From Ruegeria_C sp041537905 (GTDB taxonomy: Bacteria; Pseudomonadota; Alphaproteobacteria; Rhodobacterales; Rhodobacteraceae), in NCBI RefSeq assembly GCF_041537905.1, contig NZ_JBGRUO010000018.1, positions 49,471-113,470 of the forward strand: a DNA stretch of 64,000 nt, read 5' to 3'. Within the stretch, counting starts at the first letter, position 1. Each line of letters begins with the position of its first letter. The notes beneath the pieces were generated by a model. That model had not been told where the DNA came from. It made no database searches and was given only the letters and a program-made list of their open reading frames with translations. Position numbers and translations under genes: made by a program. Below are positions 1 to 9,027 of this stretch, piece after piece.

Positions 1-877
1 CCTGCGGGGTCAGGCGGGTATGGGCGCAGCCCGCCTGTTGCGCGATCTGCGCCAAGGCTTCGAAATCCACATGCGCGGTCAGATCGGCCTGTCCGGGCTC
101 TGCCAATGGATCGGTTTTCTGATGATGTCGCACCGCCTGCAGCGTATTGCCCAGCGAGTGCCAGTCACCGTAATCGACCAGCAGCGCCGCGCCGCCATGC
201 GCGGCGATTCGCGCGGCGATACCGGTGATGACCGGACGCGCGGCATCGCATATCTCGACCAGATCTCCGGGTTCGGTATCCTCCAGTCGATGCGCCAGAC
301 CCGGTTGCGGTGCGTCGGCACCCAGTCCAAAGGCGAGCGCCTCGCCCTGCGCGCCAATCAGGCGTTCACGCCACCCCGAGGTCTCGCGGATGAATTGCCG
401 GATCGGCAGCGCGTCAAAGAACTCGTTGGCGATCAGGAAGAGCGGCGCTTGGGGCAGGGTGTCGACATTGTCTGTCCAATGCGGATCGGCTGAAGCCAGT
501 CTTTCCGCCTGCATCTGGCGCAAGGTTGGCGAGGCCTCGACCAGCATGACCTGTGCGGCGGCGTGAAACCCCGGCACCCCGGCGGTTGCGCGCAGCAGAT
601 CCGCCATCAGCGTGCCACGACCGGGGCCAAGCTCGGCCAGCGTGAACGGGTCTGGGCGGTCCTGATCCAACCAGGCTTGCGCCAGCGACAGTCCCAGCAC
701 CTCACCGAACATCTGACTGATCTCGGGGGCGGTGGTGAAATCGCCCCTGGCTCCGAACGGATCGCGGGTGGCGTAATAGCCGAATTCCGGATGCAGCAGG
801 CAGTCGGACATGTACTGCGCCACGCTCAGCGGCCCGGTCTGGCTGATCCGTTCCAGCAGCAGGCCGCGCAGGCTCAT
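1..877 (-). CDS. MidA/NDUFAF7-type SAM-dependent methyltransferase (DUF185, COG1565), partial
   Basis: The C-terminus runs off the left edge; 292 codons are visible, against about 350 residues for the family. It begins MSLRGLLLERISQTG and has the family blocks YYATRDPFGARGDFTTAPEI, then the SAM-binding loop LAELGPGRGTLMADLLRA, then ANEFFDALPIRQF and LLVDYGD. Family knowledge: the mitochondrial homologue dimethylates an arginine of a complex I subunit; the bacterial substrate is not settled. The start codon overlaps the lgt stop as ATGA, so the two genes are translationally coupled on the leftward strand. Family assignment is firm, substrate is not. Confidence 0.93.
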   Translation of the reverse strand, partial: MSLRGLLLERISQTGPLSVAQYMSDCLLHPEFGYYATRDPFGARGDFTTAPEISQMFGEVLGLSLAQAWLDQDRPDPFTLAELGPGRGTLMADLLRATAGVPGFHAAAQVMLVEASPTLRQMQAERLASADPHWTDNVDTLPQAPLFLIANEFFDALPIRQFIRETSGWRERLIGAQGEALAFGLGADAPQPGLAHRLEDTEPGDLVEICDAARPVITGIAARIAAHGGAALLVDYGDWHSLGNTLQAVRHHQKTDPLAEPGQADLTAHVDFEALAQIAQQAGCAHTRLTPQ

Positions 878-1773
878 GCCGGTGCGGCGCTGGCCGCGCG
901 GTGTGCCCGCAGAATGAACCACAGCCCCAGCGCGATCATTGGCAGCGACAGGAGTTGCCCCATCGTCAGCCCATAGCCACCCACATGCCATGCCAGTCCC
1001 AGCGGGTTGCCGGGCGAGATGAACTGCGCGTCGGGCTGACGCAGGAACTCGACCGCAAACCGCGCGAGGCCATAGCCCGCAAAGAACGTTCCCATGATCT
1101 GGCCGGGCCGTTTGAATGCGCCGCGCCGATAGGCCAGCCAGAGCAGCAGTGCACCCAGTACCAGCCCTTCCAGCAGCGCCTCATAAAGCTGCGAGGGATG
1201 CCGGGCGCAAAGTCCTTCGACCCCCGGACAGCTCTGCGCGGCCCCGCCGGGAAAGATCACCGCCCAGGGCAGGTCCGACGGGCGCCCCCAAAGCTCGGCG
1301 TTGATGAAATTCGCCAGCCGACCCAGCAACAGCCCCGGCGGCACTGTATGGGCCACGAGATCGCCAAGGGTCAGCACGGGAACTTTCTGCCGCACGGCAA
1401 AAATCCAGGACGCGACCACAACGCCCAGCATGCCGCCATGAAAGGACATGCCGCCCTGCCAGACCATCAGAATCTCGATGGGATGGGCTAGGTAATAGGC
1501 GGGTTCGTAGAACAGCACAAAACCCAGCCGCCCGCCCAGAATCACACCCAGAATGATCCAGGTGATCAGATCGTCCAACTGCACGCGATTGAGCGGCGCA
1601 TGATCTCCGGGCCAAAGTGCCGGGCGCGCGATGGCCATCCGCGCCAACTGCCAGGCGATCAGGATGCCGACGATATAGGCGAGCGCATACCAGCGCAGCG
1701 CAAAGTCGAAACCAAGCAGCGAGATGGTGAAGATCTCGGGCGAAAAATCCGGGAAGGTAAGAACAGCCTGCAT
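874..1773 (-). CDS. lgt: Prolipoprotein diacylglyceryl transferase
   Basis: Lgt moves a diacylglyceryl group from phosphatidylglycerol to the lipobox cysteine of prolipoproteins in the inner membrane, the first step of lipoprotein maturation. The 299 residues are strongly hydrophobic with about seven membrane segments. The Lgt signature is seen as GRLANFINAELWGR, with the conserved HGGMLG block before it and HPSQLYEA after it. Length is normal. It is first in a leftward pair with the midA-like gene, overlapping by 4 nt. Confidence 0.97.
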   Translation of the reverse strand: MQAVLTFPDFSPEIFTISLLGFDFALRWYALAYIVGILIAWQLARMAIARPALWPGDHAPLNRVQLDDLITWIILGVILGGRLGFVLFYEPAYYLAHPIEILMVWQGGMSFHGGMLGVVVASWIFAVRQKVPVLTLGDLVAHTVPPGLLLGRLANFINAELWGRPSDLPWAVIFPGGAAQSCPGVEGLCARHPSQLYEALLEGLVLGALLLWLAYRRGAFKRPGQIMGTFFAGYGLARFAVEFLRQPDAQFISPGNPLGLAWHVGGYGLTMGQLLSLPMIALGLWFILRAHRAASAAPA

Positions 1774-1869
1774 GGCGCTTCAATGCCCATGCGGGGCAGT
1801 GCAAGTCAACCTTGAGACGCGGCGCAATCTTGCCCATATAGAGGGCAGCCGCGAAACCGGAGACATGAC

Positions 1870-2118
1870 ATGCAAAGCCGCAACAAAGTACTCGACGATA
1901 TCTCGCAACTGATGACCAACGCGATGGGCGTGGCGCAGGGTGCACGGGAAGAGGCCGAAACCGCCATGAAGTCGATGATCGACCGCTGGCTGGCCGATCG
2001 CGATTTCGTCACCCGCGAAGAGTTTGACGCCGTGCGCGCCATGGCGCAGAAGGCCCGCGAAGAGAATGAAGCGCTGGCCGCGCGGATCGCCGCATTGGAA
2101 GAAAAGCAGGGCGGCTGA
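1870..2118 (+). CDS. ubiK: UbiK-family ubiquinone biosynthesis accessory factor (BMFP domain)
   Basis: An 82-residue protein of the BMFP/UbiK family (formerly DUF526). Residues 1-45 form an amphipathic helix (DDISQLMTNAMGVAQGARE) and the C-terminal third is a short heptad-rich coiled coil ending EENEALAARIAALEEKQGG. Known role of the family: it binds lipid and helps assemble the soluble aerobic ubiquinone biosynthesis complex with UbiJ. Transcribed alone, divergent from lgt with about 96 nt between, and followed by a hairpin terminator. Confidence 0.9.
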   Translation: MQSRNKVLDDISQLMTNAMGVAQGAREEAETAMKSMIDRWLADRDFVTREEFDAVRAMAQKAREENEALAARIAALEEKQGG

Positions 2119-2143
2119 CGCAACTTTACACGTATTCGGCATC

Positions 2144-2181
2144 AGGGCGCGCGGTGTATCATGCACCGGTGCGCCCTTTTT
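2144..2181 (+). terminator. Rho-independent terminator of ubiK
   Basis: Hairpin with outer stem AGGGCGC/GCGCCCT, a small bulge, inner stem CGGTG/CACCG and a short loop, directly followed by a run of five T. It lies 26 nt after the ubiK stop. Confidence 0.8.
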
Positions 2182-2397
2182 GCAAGCAATTCCCGGTTAA
2201 TACCCCAATATTTCGGGCGAAGTGACAATCCCTCCACAACTTATTGCCGTTATCCCCAAAATTAGGGGTTGCCAGGTGAGCTGCAACGCAGCACCATATC
2301 TGGTACAAGCTGCGGGAAACGCCCCGGTTTGTAGAGCAGGCAACTAGCGCTGGGGCGCTGCCAGCCCCAATCCGCTAGAGATCAGTGAGGTGGCATC

Positions 2398-2898
2398 ATG
2401 GCCCTTTCCGAGCAGTATCTGGAAGAAGACATTCATCCCATCGACATCGTCGAACATATCGCAGAGCACCATGACTGGGATTTTGATCGCATCGGGGACG
2501 ATCAGATTGCCATGGCGGTTGAGGGACAATGGCGTACCTATTCCATCACGCTCGCATGGTCGGGCTATGACGAGACGCTGCGGATGGTCTGCACCTTTGA
2601 AATGGAACCCCCCGAAGACAAGATTCCGCAGCTCTATGAGCTGATCAATGCGATGAACGATCAGTGCTGGGCGGGGGCTTTCACCTATTGGGGCGGACAG
2701 AAACTGATGGTCTATCGGTATGGTCTGGTTCTGGCGGGCGGCCAGGTGGCCAGCCCCGAGCAGATCGACACAATGATCAATGCAGCCGTGCTGAGCGCCG
2801 AGCGCTATTATCCGGCGATCCAGCTGATGGTCTATGGTGATCGCAGCCCGGCGGACGCGATGCAGGTTGCCATTGCAGAGGCCTATGGCCGCGCATAA
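2398..2898 (+). CDS. YbjN-domain protein (type III secretion chaperone-like fold)
   Basis: 166 residues, acidic and soluble, matching the YbjN family (DUF1790-type) common in alphaproteobacteria. The typical order is seen: an N-terminal helix after MALSEQYLEEDIHP, the core strand YSITLAWSGYDETLRMVCTF, then ELINAMNDQCWAGAFTYW and a C-terminal helical part ending SPADAMQVAIAEAYG. No catalytic motif is visible. The ATG follows GTGAGG. Function unknown; E. coli YbjN is linked to motility and stress regulation, which cannot be transferred safely. It lies 35 nt upstream of proC and may be co-transcribed. Confidence 0.82.
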   Translation: MALSEQYLEEDIHPIDIVEHIAEHHDWDFDRIGDDQIAMAVEGQWRTYSITLAWSGYDETLRMVCTFEMEPPEDKIPQLYELINAMNDQCWAGAFTYWGGQKLMVYRYGLVLAGGQVASPEQIDTMINAAVLSAERYYPAIQLMVYGDRSPADAMQVAIAEAYGRA

Positions 2899-2933
2899 AC
2901 CTTGACCCCGAACGTATCGACGGGAGGGGTGTC

Positions 2934-3741
<808 letters not shown>

Positions 3742-3749
<8 letters not shown>

Positions 3750-4080
3750 TATCTCGTTCGATGACTTCCTGAAGGTCGATATCCGCGTCGGAGAGGTGAT
3801 CCGCGCGGAACCTTATCCCGAGGCGCGCAAACCGGCGATCAAGCTTTGGATCGATTTTGGCGATGAGATCGGCGTGCGCAAATCCTCGGCCCAGATCACT
3901 GCGCATTACACGCCGGAGGCTTTGATCGGCAAACAGGTTATGGCGGTGGTGAACTTTCCGCCGCGCCAGATCGGCAAATTCATGTCCGAGGTTCTGGTGC
4001 TGGGCCTGCCGGATGACGAGAAAGAGATTGTTCTGATCGGCCCCGACGGGACCGTGCCCAAAGGCGGAAGGATGCACTGA
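3742..4080 (+). CDS. CsaA-like tRNA-binding domain protein
   Basis: 112 residues forming one EMAP/Arc1p-type tRNA-binding OB-fold: FLKVDIRVGEVIRAEPYPEA, then KLWIDFG, VMAVVNFPPRQIG and FMSEVLVLG. Length fits CsaA (about 110 residues), a dimeric tRNA-binding protein with reported chaperone activity in Bacillus. I chose GTG at 3742 because the encoded VADISFDDFLKVDIRVG matches the family N-terminus; an upstream in-frame start would add 11 unmatched residues inside proC. It overlaps proC by 8 nt and its stop shares one base with the next ATG. Confidence 0.93.
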
Positions 4081-5033
4081 TGCGTGTCTGGATCACACGC
4101 CCTCTGACAGAGGCGGTTGAAGCACGGGCGCGGGACGCGCTTGATGTGGAGTTCCGCACGGAAACCACGCCGCTCGACCGGGATGAGCTGCATCGGGCCC
4201 TGACCGAGTTCGACATCGTGGTGCCGACGTTGGGCGATCAGTTCAGCGCAGAAGTGTTTGGCGCGGTGCCACAGCCCCGTTGCCGCCTGCTGGCCAATTT
4301 CGGGGTCGGCTATAATCATATCGATGTCGCGGCAGCGGGCGCATCCGGGATCGCCGTCACCAACACGCCGGGTGCGGTCACCGATGCCACCGCCGATATC
4401 GCCCTGACGCTGCTTTTGATGACCGCGCGCCGCGCGGGTGAGGGCGAGCGGCTGGTGCGTGCGGGCAACTGGCAGGGCTGGCATCCGACCCAGATGCTGG
4501 GCCATCACGTCACCGGCAAGCGGCTGGGCGTTGTTGGCATGGGCCGCATCGGGCAGGCGATCGCGCAACGCTGCCATTTCGGCTTCGGGATGGAGGTGTC
4601 TTATCTGGCCCGCAGTCCCAAGGAACTGAGCTTTCCCGCCACGCAGGCGGATGATCTGCGCGGCCTCGCGGCCTCGGTCGATTTTCTGGTCATCGCGGTG
4701 CCGGGCGGGGCCGAGACCACTCATCTGATCAACGCGGATGTGCTGGCGGCGATGAAACCCTCGGCACTGCTGATCAATATCGCCCGGGGCGAGGTGGTGG
4801 ATGAGGCCGCGCTTATCTCTGCCCTGCAGGCGGGGCAGATCGCGGGTGCGGGGCTGGATGTCTATGAGTTCGAGCCGAAAGTGCCTGATGCGCTGATCGG
4901 CATGCAGAATGTGACCCTGTTGCCGCATCTGGGTACGGCGACCGAAGAGGTCCGCACCGCAATGGGGCATATGGCGCTGGACAATGTTGCGGCCTGCATC
5001 GCTGGTCAGGATTTGCCGAACCTCGTGAGCTGA
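4080..5033 (+). CDS. D-isomer-specific 2-hydroxyacid dehydrogenase (glyoxylate reductase type)
   Basis: 317 residues with the standard two-domain D-2-hydroxyacid dehydrogenase layout. The NAD loop GMGRIG is at 153-158; the catalytic Arg is R236 in NIARGEV, the Glu is E265 in YEFEP, and the His is H283 in LPHLGTAT. LANFGVGYNHIDV is the typical substrate-domain block. Members reduce glyoxylate or hydroxypyruvate or oxidise D-hydroxyacids; the exact substrate cannot be read from sequence. It starts on TGATG shared with the tRNA-binding gene. Confidence 0.93.
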   Translation: MRVWITRPLTEAVEARARDALDVEFRTETTPLDRDELHRALTEFDIVVPTLGDQFSAEVFGAVPQPRCRLLANFGVGYNHIDVAAAGASGIAVTNTPGAVTDATADIALTLLLMTARRAGEGERLVRAGNWQGWHPTQMLGHHVTGKRLGVVGMGRIGQAIAQRCHFGFGMEVSYLARSPKELSFPATQADDLRGLAASVDFLVIAVPGGAETTHLINADVLAAMKPSALLINIARGEVVDEAALISALQAGQIAGAGLDVYEFEPKVPDALIGMQNVTLLPHLGTATEEVRTAMGHMALDNVAACIAGQDLPNLVS

Positions 5034-5053
5034 CCCCGGTCGTTCGAACCGGC

Positions 5054-5650
5054 TCAGGGTGCCTCTGCGGGGAGGTCACCCATCGCCTCGCGCCAATGCT
5101 TACGGCAGAGCGAGACATAGGTTTCATTCCCACCGATCTGTACCTGCGCACCTTCCGTGATGGCACGCCCCTGTTCATCCTGCCGGATCACCATCGTGGC
5201 CTTGCTGCCGCAGGCGCAGATCGTGCGCACTTCGCGCATTTCATCGGCCAGCGCCAGCAGCGTGGCCGACCCCGGAAACAGCTTTCCCTGAAAGTCGACG
5301 CGCAACCCGTAGGCGAGAACGGGCACGCCCAGATCATCAACGGCGCGGGCCAGCTGCCAGACCTGATCAGGCGTCAGGAACTGGGCCTCGTCAACAAAGA
5401 CACAGGCCAGCTGCCCTTGATCCAGCTTGCGGGCGATCATAACAAAAACGTCATCGCTGGTGGTGAAGGTATCCGCATCGGCACCGATGCCGATCCGCGA
5501 GGCGATCCGGCCTTGCCCGGCGCGCCCGTCGATCGCTGCCGTCATCAGATAGGTCTGCATGCCGCGTTCGCGGTAATTGTGGGATGCCTGCAGCAAGACG
5601 GTCGACTTACCGGCATTCATGGTCGAATAGTTGAAGTAGAGCTTGGCCAT
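5054..5650 (-). CDS. tdk: Thymidine kinase
   Basis: Type II thymidine kinase (salvage of thymidine to dTMP), 198 residues. The P-loop STMNAGKS is at 9-16, the Walker B-like VFVDEAQFL at about 85-93, the lasso-region YGLRVDFQGKLFPGS follows, and zinc ligands are seen as CACG and a C-terminal CRKH. Convergent with the dehydrogenase, whose stop is 20 nt away. Confidence 0.97.
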   Translation of the reverse strand: MAKLYFNYSTMNAGKSTVLLQASHNYRERGMQTYLMTAAIDGRAGQGRIASRIGIGADADTFTTSDDVFVMIARKLDQGQLACVFVDEAQFLTPDQVWQLARAVDDLGVPVLAYGLRVDFQGKLFPGSATLLALADEMREVRTICACGSKATMVIRQDEQGRAITEGAQVQIGGNETYVSLCRKHWREAMGDLPAEAP

Positions 5651-5881
5651 GAGCCCGGTCTAAATCGCGAGACGATCCGGGGCAAGTTGCTAGGGCAGGG
5701 GGAAAACCATCGTCTCCGCACATCCTTGCAGCTCTTGCGCTGCGCGGTTGGCAGCAGGCCGCGTTGGATGGCGGAGACATGTACCCCAGCTCACTCTCTA
5801 CTCACAACAATGAGTCCGGAGGGCATAGGTAACGCCCACCAGAGCCCACTAGTTAACCGACGCCGTTTGACGCCCCCACTC

Positions 5882-5909
5882 TCTTAAAAACCCTCAGGAA
5901 ACCTGAGGG
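5882..5909 (-). terminator. Intrinsic terminator on the leftward strand with no obvious upstream gene
   Basis: Read leftward: CCCTCAGG, loop TTT, CCTGAGGG, then TTTTTAAGAG. The 8-bp stem is perfect and the T run makes it a classic terminator for a transcript moving left. No leftward gene lies just upstream of it, so it may end a small RNA or damp antisense transcription near the 6017 gene. Confidence 0.65.
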
Positions 5910-5985
5910 ATAGCCAATTTGTTACATTTGATTTAAGAGTCAGGAATGGGAAATATCCCGGGCCTTTCCCCTCTTGGTGACTGTT

Positions 5986-5994
5986 GGGGGGGGG
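5986..5994 (+). repeat. Homopolymer tract of nine G in the leader of the 6017 gene
   Basis: Nine consecutive G flanked by ACTGTT and CGACAGT, which can pair to place the G tract in a hairpin loop. It lies 22 nt upstream of the ATG at 6017, a position where length change could alter expression. Confidence 0.7.
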
Positions 5995-6016
5995 CGACAG
6001 TTGAGAGAGGATAACA

Positions 6017-6475
6017 ATGGCCGATATCGGGTCCTATCTGAAAAAGCACACCGAGGCGCTGGTCAAGGATGTGGGGATTGAGGCGGCTTGCGAACTGACA
6101 GGAAAGTCCAAGGCGACTTTGGGGCGGTATTATTCCGACAATTCCGAGCACCTTGATCGGTTCATGCCGGTTGATGCGGTAGCGCGGCTGGAACAGGCGG
6201 CAAGCTATCCGCATGTGACCTCGGCGCTGGCCGAGTTGAAGAACATCACTCTGTCACACGGCAGTGCCCCGGCCAATAGCGAGCGTCAGGGTGGGGTGAA
6301 CGCCGATGTCATCGCCCTCAGTCAACGTTTTGCGATGCTGATGACGGAATATCAGGAAGCGATCGAGGATGGCATCATCACCGTGAACGAGGCCAAACGT
6401 CTGCTCAGGGAAACCGTGGCGCTGCAGCAGGTTCTGATCGATATGAAGCTGCATCTGCAGGAAGAAAGCACCTGA
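6017..6475 (+). CDS. Uncharacterised 152-residue protein, possibly DNA-binding
   Basis: Good ATG after GAGAGGATAACA. The N-terminal third (VGIEAACELTGKSKATLGRY, about 21-40) looks like a helix-turn-helix: a short helix, a turn and a Ser/Thr-rich recognition-type helix, followed by PVDAVARLEQAASYPHV, as in phage CII-like or bacterial regulator proteins. The C-terminal half is helical (ALSQRFAMLMTEYQEAIEDG, then VNEAKRLLRETVALQQVLID). That architecture suggests a small oligomeric regulator, but I do not recognise a named family with certainty. It precedes the broken arsH by a few bases. Confidence 0.75.
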   Translation: MADIGSYLKKHTEALVKDVGIEAACELTGKSKATLGRYYSDNSEHLDRFMPVDAVARLEQAASYPHVTSALAELKNITLSHGSAPANSERQGGVNADVIALSQRFAMLMTEYQEAIEDGIITVNEAKRLLRETVALQQVLIDMKLHLQEEST

Positions 6476-6480
6476 ACCGG

Positions 6481-7197
6481 TGGACCTGATGACCTGCCGA
6501 ATATCGTCCCCGAGGCGTTGCAACCGGTTGCCGTCGATGGCCTGATCGCCGAAGGTGACCCGACCCTTCCGCCGCGCATACTGAGCTTTACGGGTCGCTG
6601 CGCGATGTCAGCTATTCCCACGAATCTGCGGAAGAGGCCGCGCGTATCCTGCGCGCATTTGACTGCGAAGCACATATATTCGTTCCCGCCGGTCTGCCGT
6701 TACCCGATGATGCGGGTGCCTCGGAGCATTCCAAAGTGGCGGAGCTGCGCGACTTGGCGGTTGGGTCCGAGGGCATGGTCTGGTCCTCGCCGGAGCGGCA
6801 TGGCGCGATGACCGGCCTGATGAAACTGCAGATCGACTGGCTGCCCCTGTCGCTCAAGGGCGGCATTCGGACGGCACAGGGCAAGACGCTTGCGGTGATG
6901 CAGGTCTCGCGCGGGTCGCGGTCCTTCAACGCAGTGAACCAGATGCGCATTCTGGGACGCTGGATGTGGATGGTCACCATCGCGACCCAAAGCTCGATCC
7001 CCAATGCATGGCTGGAATTTGGCGAGGAGGGGCGGTTGCCCGAAGGCCCATTCTATTGCGGGGTGATGGACGTGATGGAGGAGTTGGTGAAGTTCAACTA
7101 TCTGGTGCGCGGGCGACGAGCCTACCTGCTCAATCGTCACTCAGAACGTGTCGAGAGCGTCGAAGAGGTGCATAAGCGGGTGTCGAAAACGACTTGA
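6481..7197 (+). pseudogene. arsH: Frameshifted arsH (NADPH-dependent FMN reductase, arsenical resistance)
   Basis: The C-terminal 204 codons from 6586 are clearly ArsH: LYGSLRDVSYSHESAEEAAR, then SEGMVWSSPERHGAMTG, QIDWLPLSL, GKTLAVMQVS, NQMRILGRWMWM and MDVMEELVKFNYLVRGR. The N-terminal part (LPNIVPEALQPV, then DPTLPPRIL) is in another frame, so one base appears to be missing near 6584-6586, between PPRIL and LYGSL. The N-terminal frame also has no ATG, only a TTG at 6518. ArsH oxidises or detoxifies organoarsenicals. No arsR, arsB or arsC is adjacent. It is either a decayed gene or carries a single-base sequencing error. Confidence 0.88.
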
Positions 7198-7291
7198 GCT
7201 TCGATCTGCTCAGACGCCCTGGCAATGTGATCTGATTGCCTGTCTCTGCCGTATTCAGTTCATAGATATTTTTTTTTGGAAAGGAATCGAG

Positions 7292-7654
7292 ATGTCTGGA
7301 GGACATGTTTTGGGAATTGGGAGCAAGGAGTCGCTCGAAGAGAAGATTTCAAGGCTTGATAACTATCAGTTGACGGATAAGGGCTACTTACTTTTCACGA
7401 TTCTCCACATCGTGGACGACATCGACGCTGACGCGTTCGTTTTCAACAACGAACGGGCCGAAGATTCCGCGGCTACAGAGCAAAGCGCCAAGCATGATAC
7501 GTCCCTTGAGGTCAACGCGCTCGCGGGCACTATTGGTCAGACTTCGGTTGGTTCCCTCGCGTCCGCATCGTTGCAACATGCAGAGGATGTCGTTGAGCAT
7601 ATCGATTTCGAGGATGTCCTTTTTGAACCGGAAACCTACGAGAACATCCTCTAG
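7292..7654 (+). CDS. Small hypothetical protein, acidic, 120 residues
   Basis: ATG preceded by GGAAAGGAATCGAG. The protein is acidic and Asp/Glu-rich (FTILHIVDDIDADAFVFNNE, ending EHIDFEDVLFEPETYENIL) with a small, Ser/Ala/Gly-rich middle. No signal peptide, membrane segment or known domain is visible. Codon use and base composition are AT-richer than in core neighbours and a run of eight T precedes it, suggesting an acquired gene. Function unknown. Confidence 0.6.
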   Translation: MSGGHVLGIGSKESLEEKISRLDNYQLTDKGYLLFTILHIVDDIDADAFVFNNERAEDSAATEQSAKHDTSLEVNALAGTIGQTSVGSLASASLQHAEDVVEHIDFEDVLFEPETYENIL

Positions 7655-7733
7655 GCCCGGCCTTGGCAAGAGGGTTTCCTCTTGCCTTGTCGCTCGTGCT
7701 GAACTGCGCGGGCGGACGTACAGCCCGCTGTGA

Positions 7734-8858
7734 TCAGCTATGTCGCCGGACGATCACCGAGCCCACAGAATACCCGGCGCCAAAGGAGCAGATCAGGCCA
7801 AGATCGCCTTCGGTCAGATCGTCGGAATATTTGGAGAATGCGATGATCGAGCCTGCCGAGGATGTGTTGGCATAATCCTGCAGGATGTTGGGTTGCTCGC
7901 CCGCCTCGGGCTCGCGGCCCAGTACCTTCTTGCCTATGAAATCATTCATCGTCTTGTTGGCCTGATGCAGCCACAGCCGCTTCAGATCGGCGCTGCCGAC
8001 GCCCTCGTCGGTCATATGATCGGTGATATGCTGGCTGACCATCGGCAGCACTTCCTTGAACACCTTGCGACCGTTCTGCATGAACTGCATGTCGCGGCGA
8101 TCCTCCATGCCAGCAGGGCGCGAACGACGCAGGAAGCCGTTATTGTTGCGGATATTGTTCGAAAATTTGGTGGCGCAGCGGGTCGAGAGGACCTCGAAAT
8201 GCGTACCTTTGGCGTCCTCGGCACGCTCCAGCACCACAGCAGTGGCCACGTCGCCGAAGATGAAGTGGCAGTCCCGGTCCCGCCACTCCAGATGTGCGGT
8301 GCAGATCTCGGGGTTAACCACCAGCGCCGAGCGGATGCTGCCCGAGCGGATCATGTCTGCGGCGGCCTGCAGGCCAAATGTGGCCGAGGAACAGGCAACA
8401 TTCATGTCAAAGGCGAACCCGACGATGCCAAGCGCGTCCTGCACTTCGATTGCGACTGCCGGATAGGCGCGTTCGTGGTTGGACGCGGCGCAGATCACCG
8501 CATCGATATCGCCCGCTTTGCGATCCGCCTGCGCGAGTGCCTTTTCAGCGGCGTCCACAGCCATTTCGGTCATGAGCCCGGGCTCGTCATCGTCGCGCTG
8601 GCGCAGCAGCGGGTGCATCACTTCAGGGTCCAGAATGCCGGTCTTGTCCATCACATAGCGGTTCTCGATCCCGCTGGCCTTGAAGATGAACTCTTCCGAC
8701 GAATGCTGCATCGCTTCGACGGAGCCTGCGGCGATCTCATCGGCATGTTCGTCATTCCACTTATCCGCATAGGCATTGAACGCCGTGACCAGCTCGGCAT
8801 TGGTGACCACATCGGTAGGTGTGAAAACACCGGTGCCTGTGATGGCGGGCGTGTACAT
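7734..8858 (-). CDS. Beta-ketoacyl-ACP synthase III family condensing enzyme
   Basis: 374 residues starting MYTPAITGTGVFTP, chosen because AGGAGC precedes this ATG; a longer frame adds 26 unmatched residues. The thiolase-fold catalytic set is complete: Cys156 in NVACSSATFG, His298 in LHQANKTMNDF and Asn331 in YANTSSAGS. It is longer than canonical FabH (about 320) because of an insert near residues 75-95 and 240-262. Family knowledge: such enzymes condense acyl-CoA with malonyl-ACP to start fatty acids or related products. It is not beside plsX/fabD, so it is a paralogue rather than the primary fabH. Divergent from the acyltransferase at 9028. Confidence 0.9.
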   Translation of the reverse strand: MYTPAITGTGVFTPTDVVTNAELVTAFNAYADKWNDEHADEIAAGSVEAMQHSSEEFIFKASGIENRYVMDKTGILDPEVMHPLLRQRDDDEPGLMTEMAVDAAEKALAQADRKAGDIDAVICAASNHERAYPAVAIEVQDALGIVGFAFDMNVACSSATFGLQAAADMIRSGSIRSALVVNPEICTAHLEWRDRDCHFIFGDVATAVVLERAEDAKGTHFEVLSTRCATKFSNNIRNNNGFLRRSRPAGMEDRRDMQFMQNGRKVFKEVLPMVSQHITDHMTDEGVGSADLKRLWLHQANKTMNDFIGKKVLGREPEAGEQPNILQDYANTSSAGSIIAFSKYSDDLTEGDLGLICSFGAGYSVGSVIVRRHS

Positions 8859-9027
8859 GGCTTGCTCCTGCGAAAAGACGATTTGCTTAAGATGCTGCGC
8901 GTGGCGGCAAGGTTCAAGGGGCGTCGCGCAGCACAAACTTGCTCATCTGCGGCATTTGACACTGCACACCCGCGCCTAACCGGCCTAGGCTGACCACAAT
9001 TCAACCCATCAGCGCAGAGAGAATGCG

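Larger units (their letters stand above)
5651..6016 (+). other. Intergenic region before the first accessory islet
   Basis: No convincing coding frame. It holds a hairpin with a T run on the leftward strand (5882-5909) and a 9-G tract (5986-5994). The sequence around 5880-5940 is visibly AT-richer than the flanks. It probably contains the promoter of the 6017 gene. Confidence 0.6.

Noticed and set aside
7740..8993. 417-codon rightward frame opposite the KAS III-like gene
   Set aside because: Antisense shadow; the leftward protein has its complete catalytic triad.
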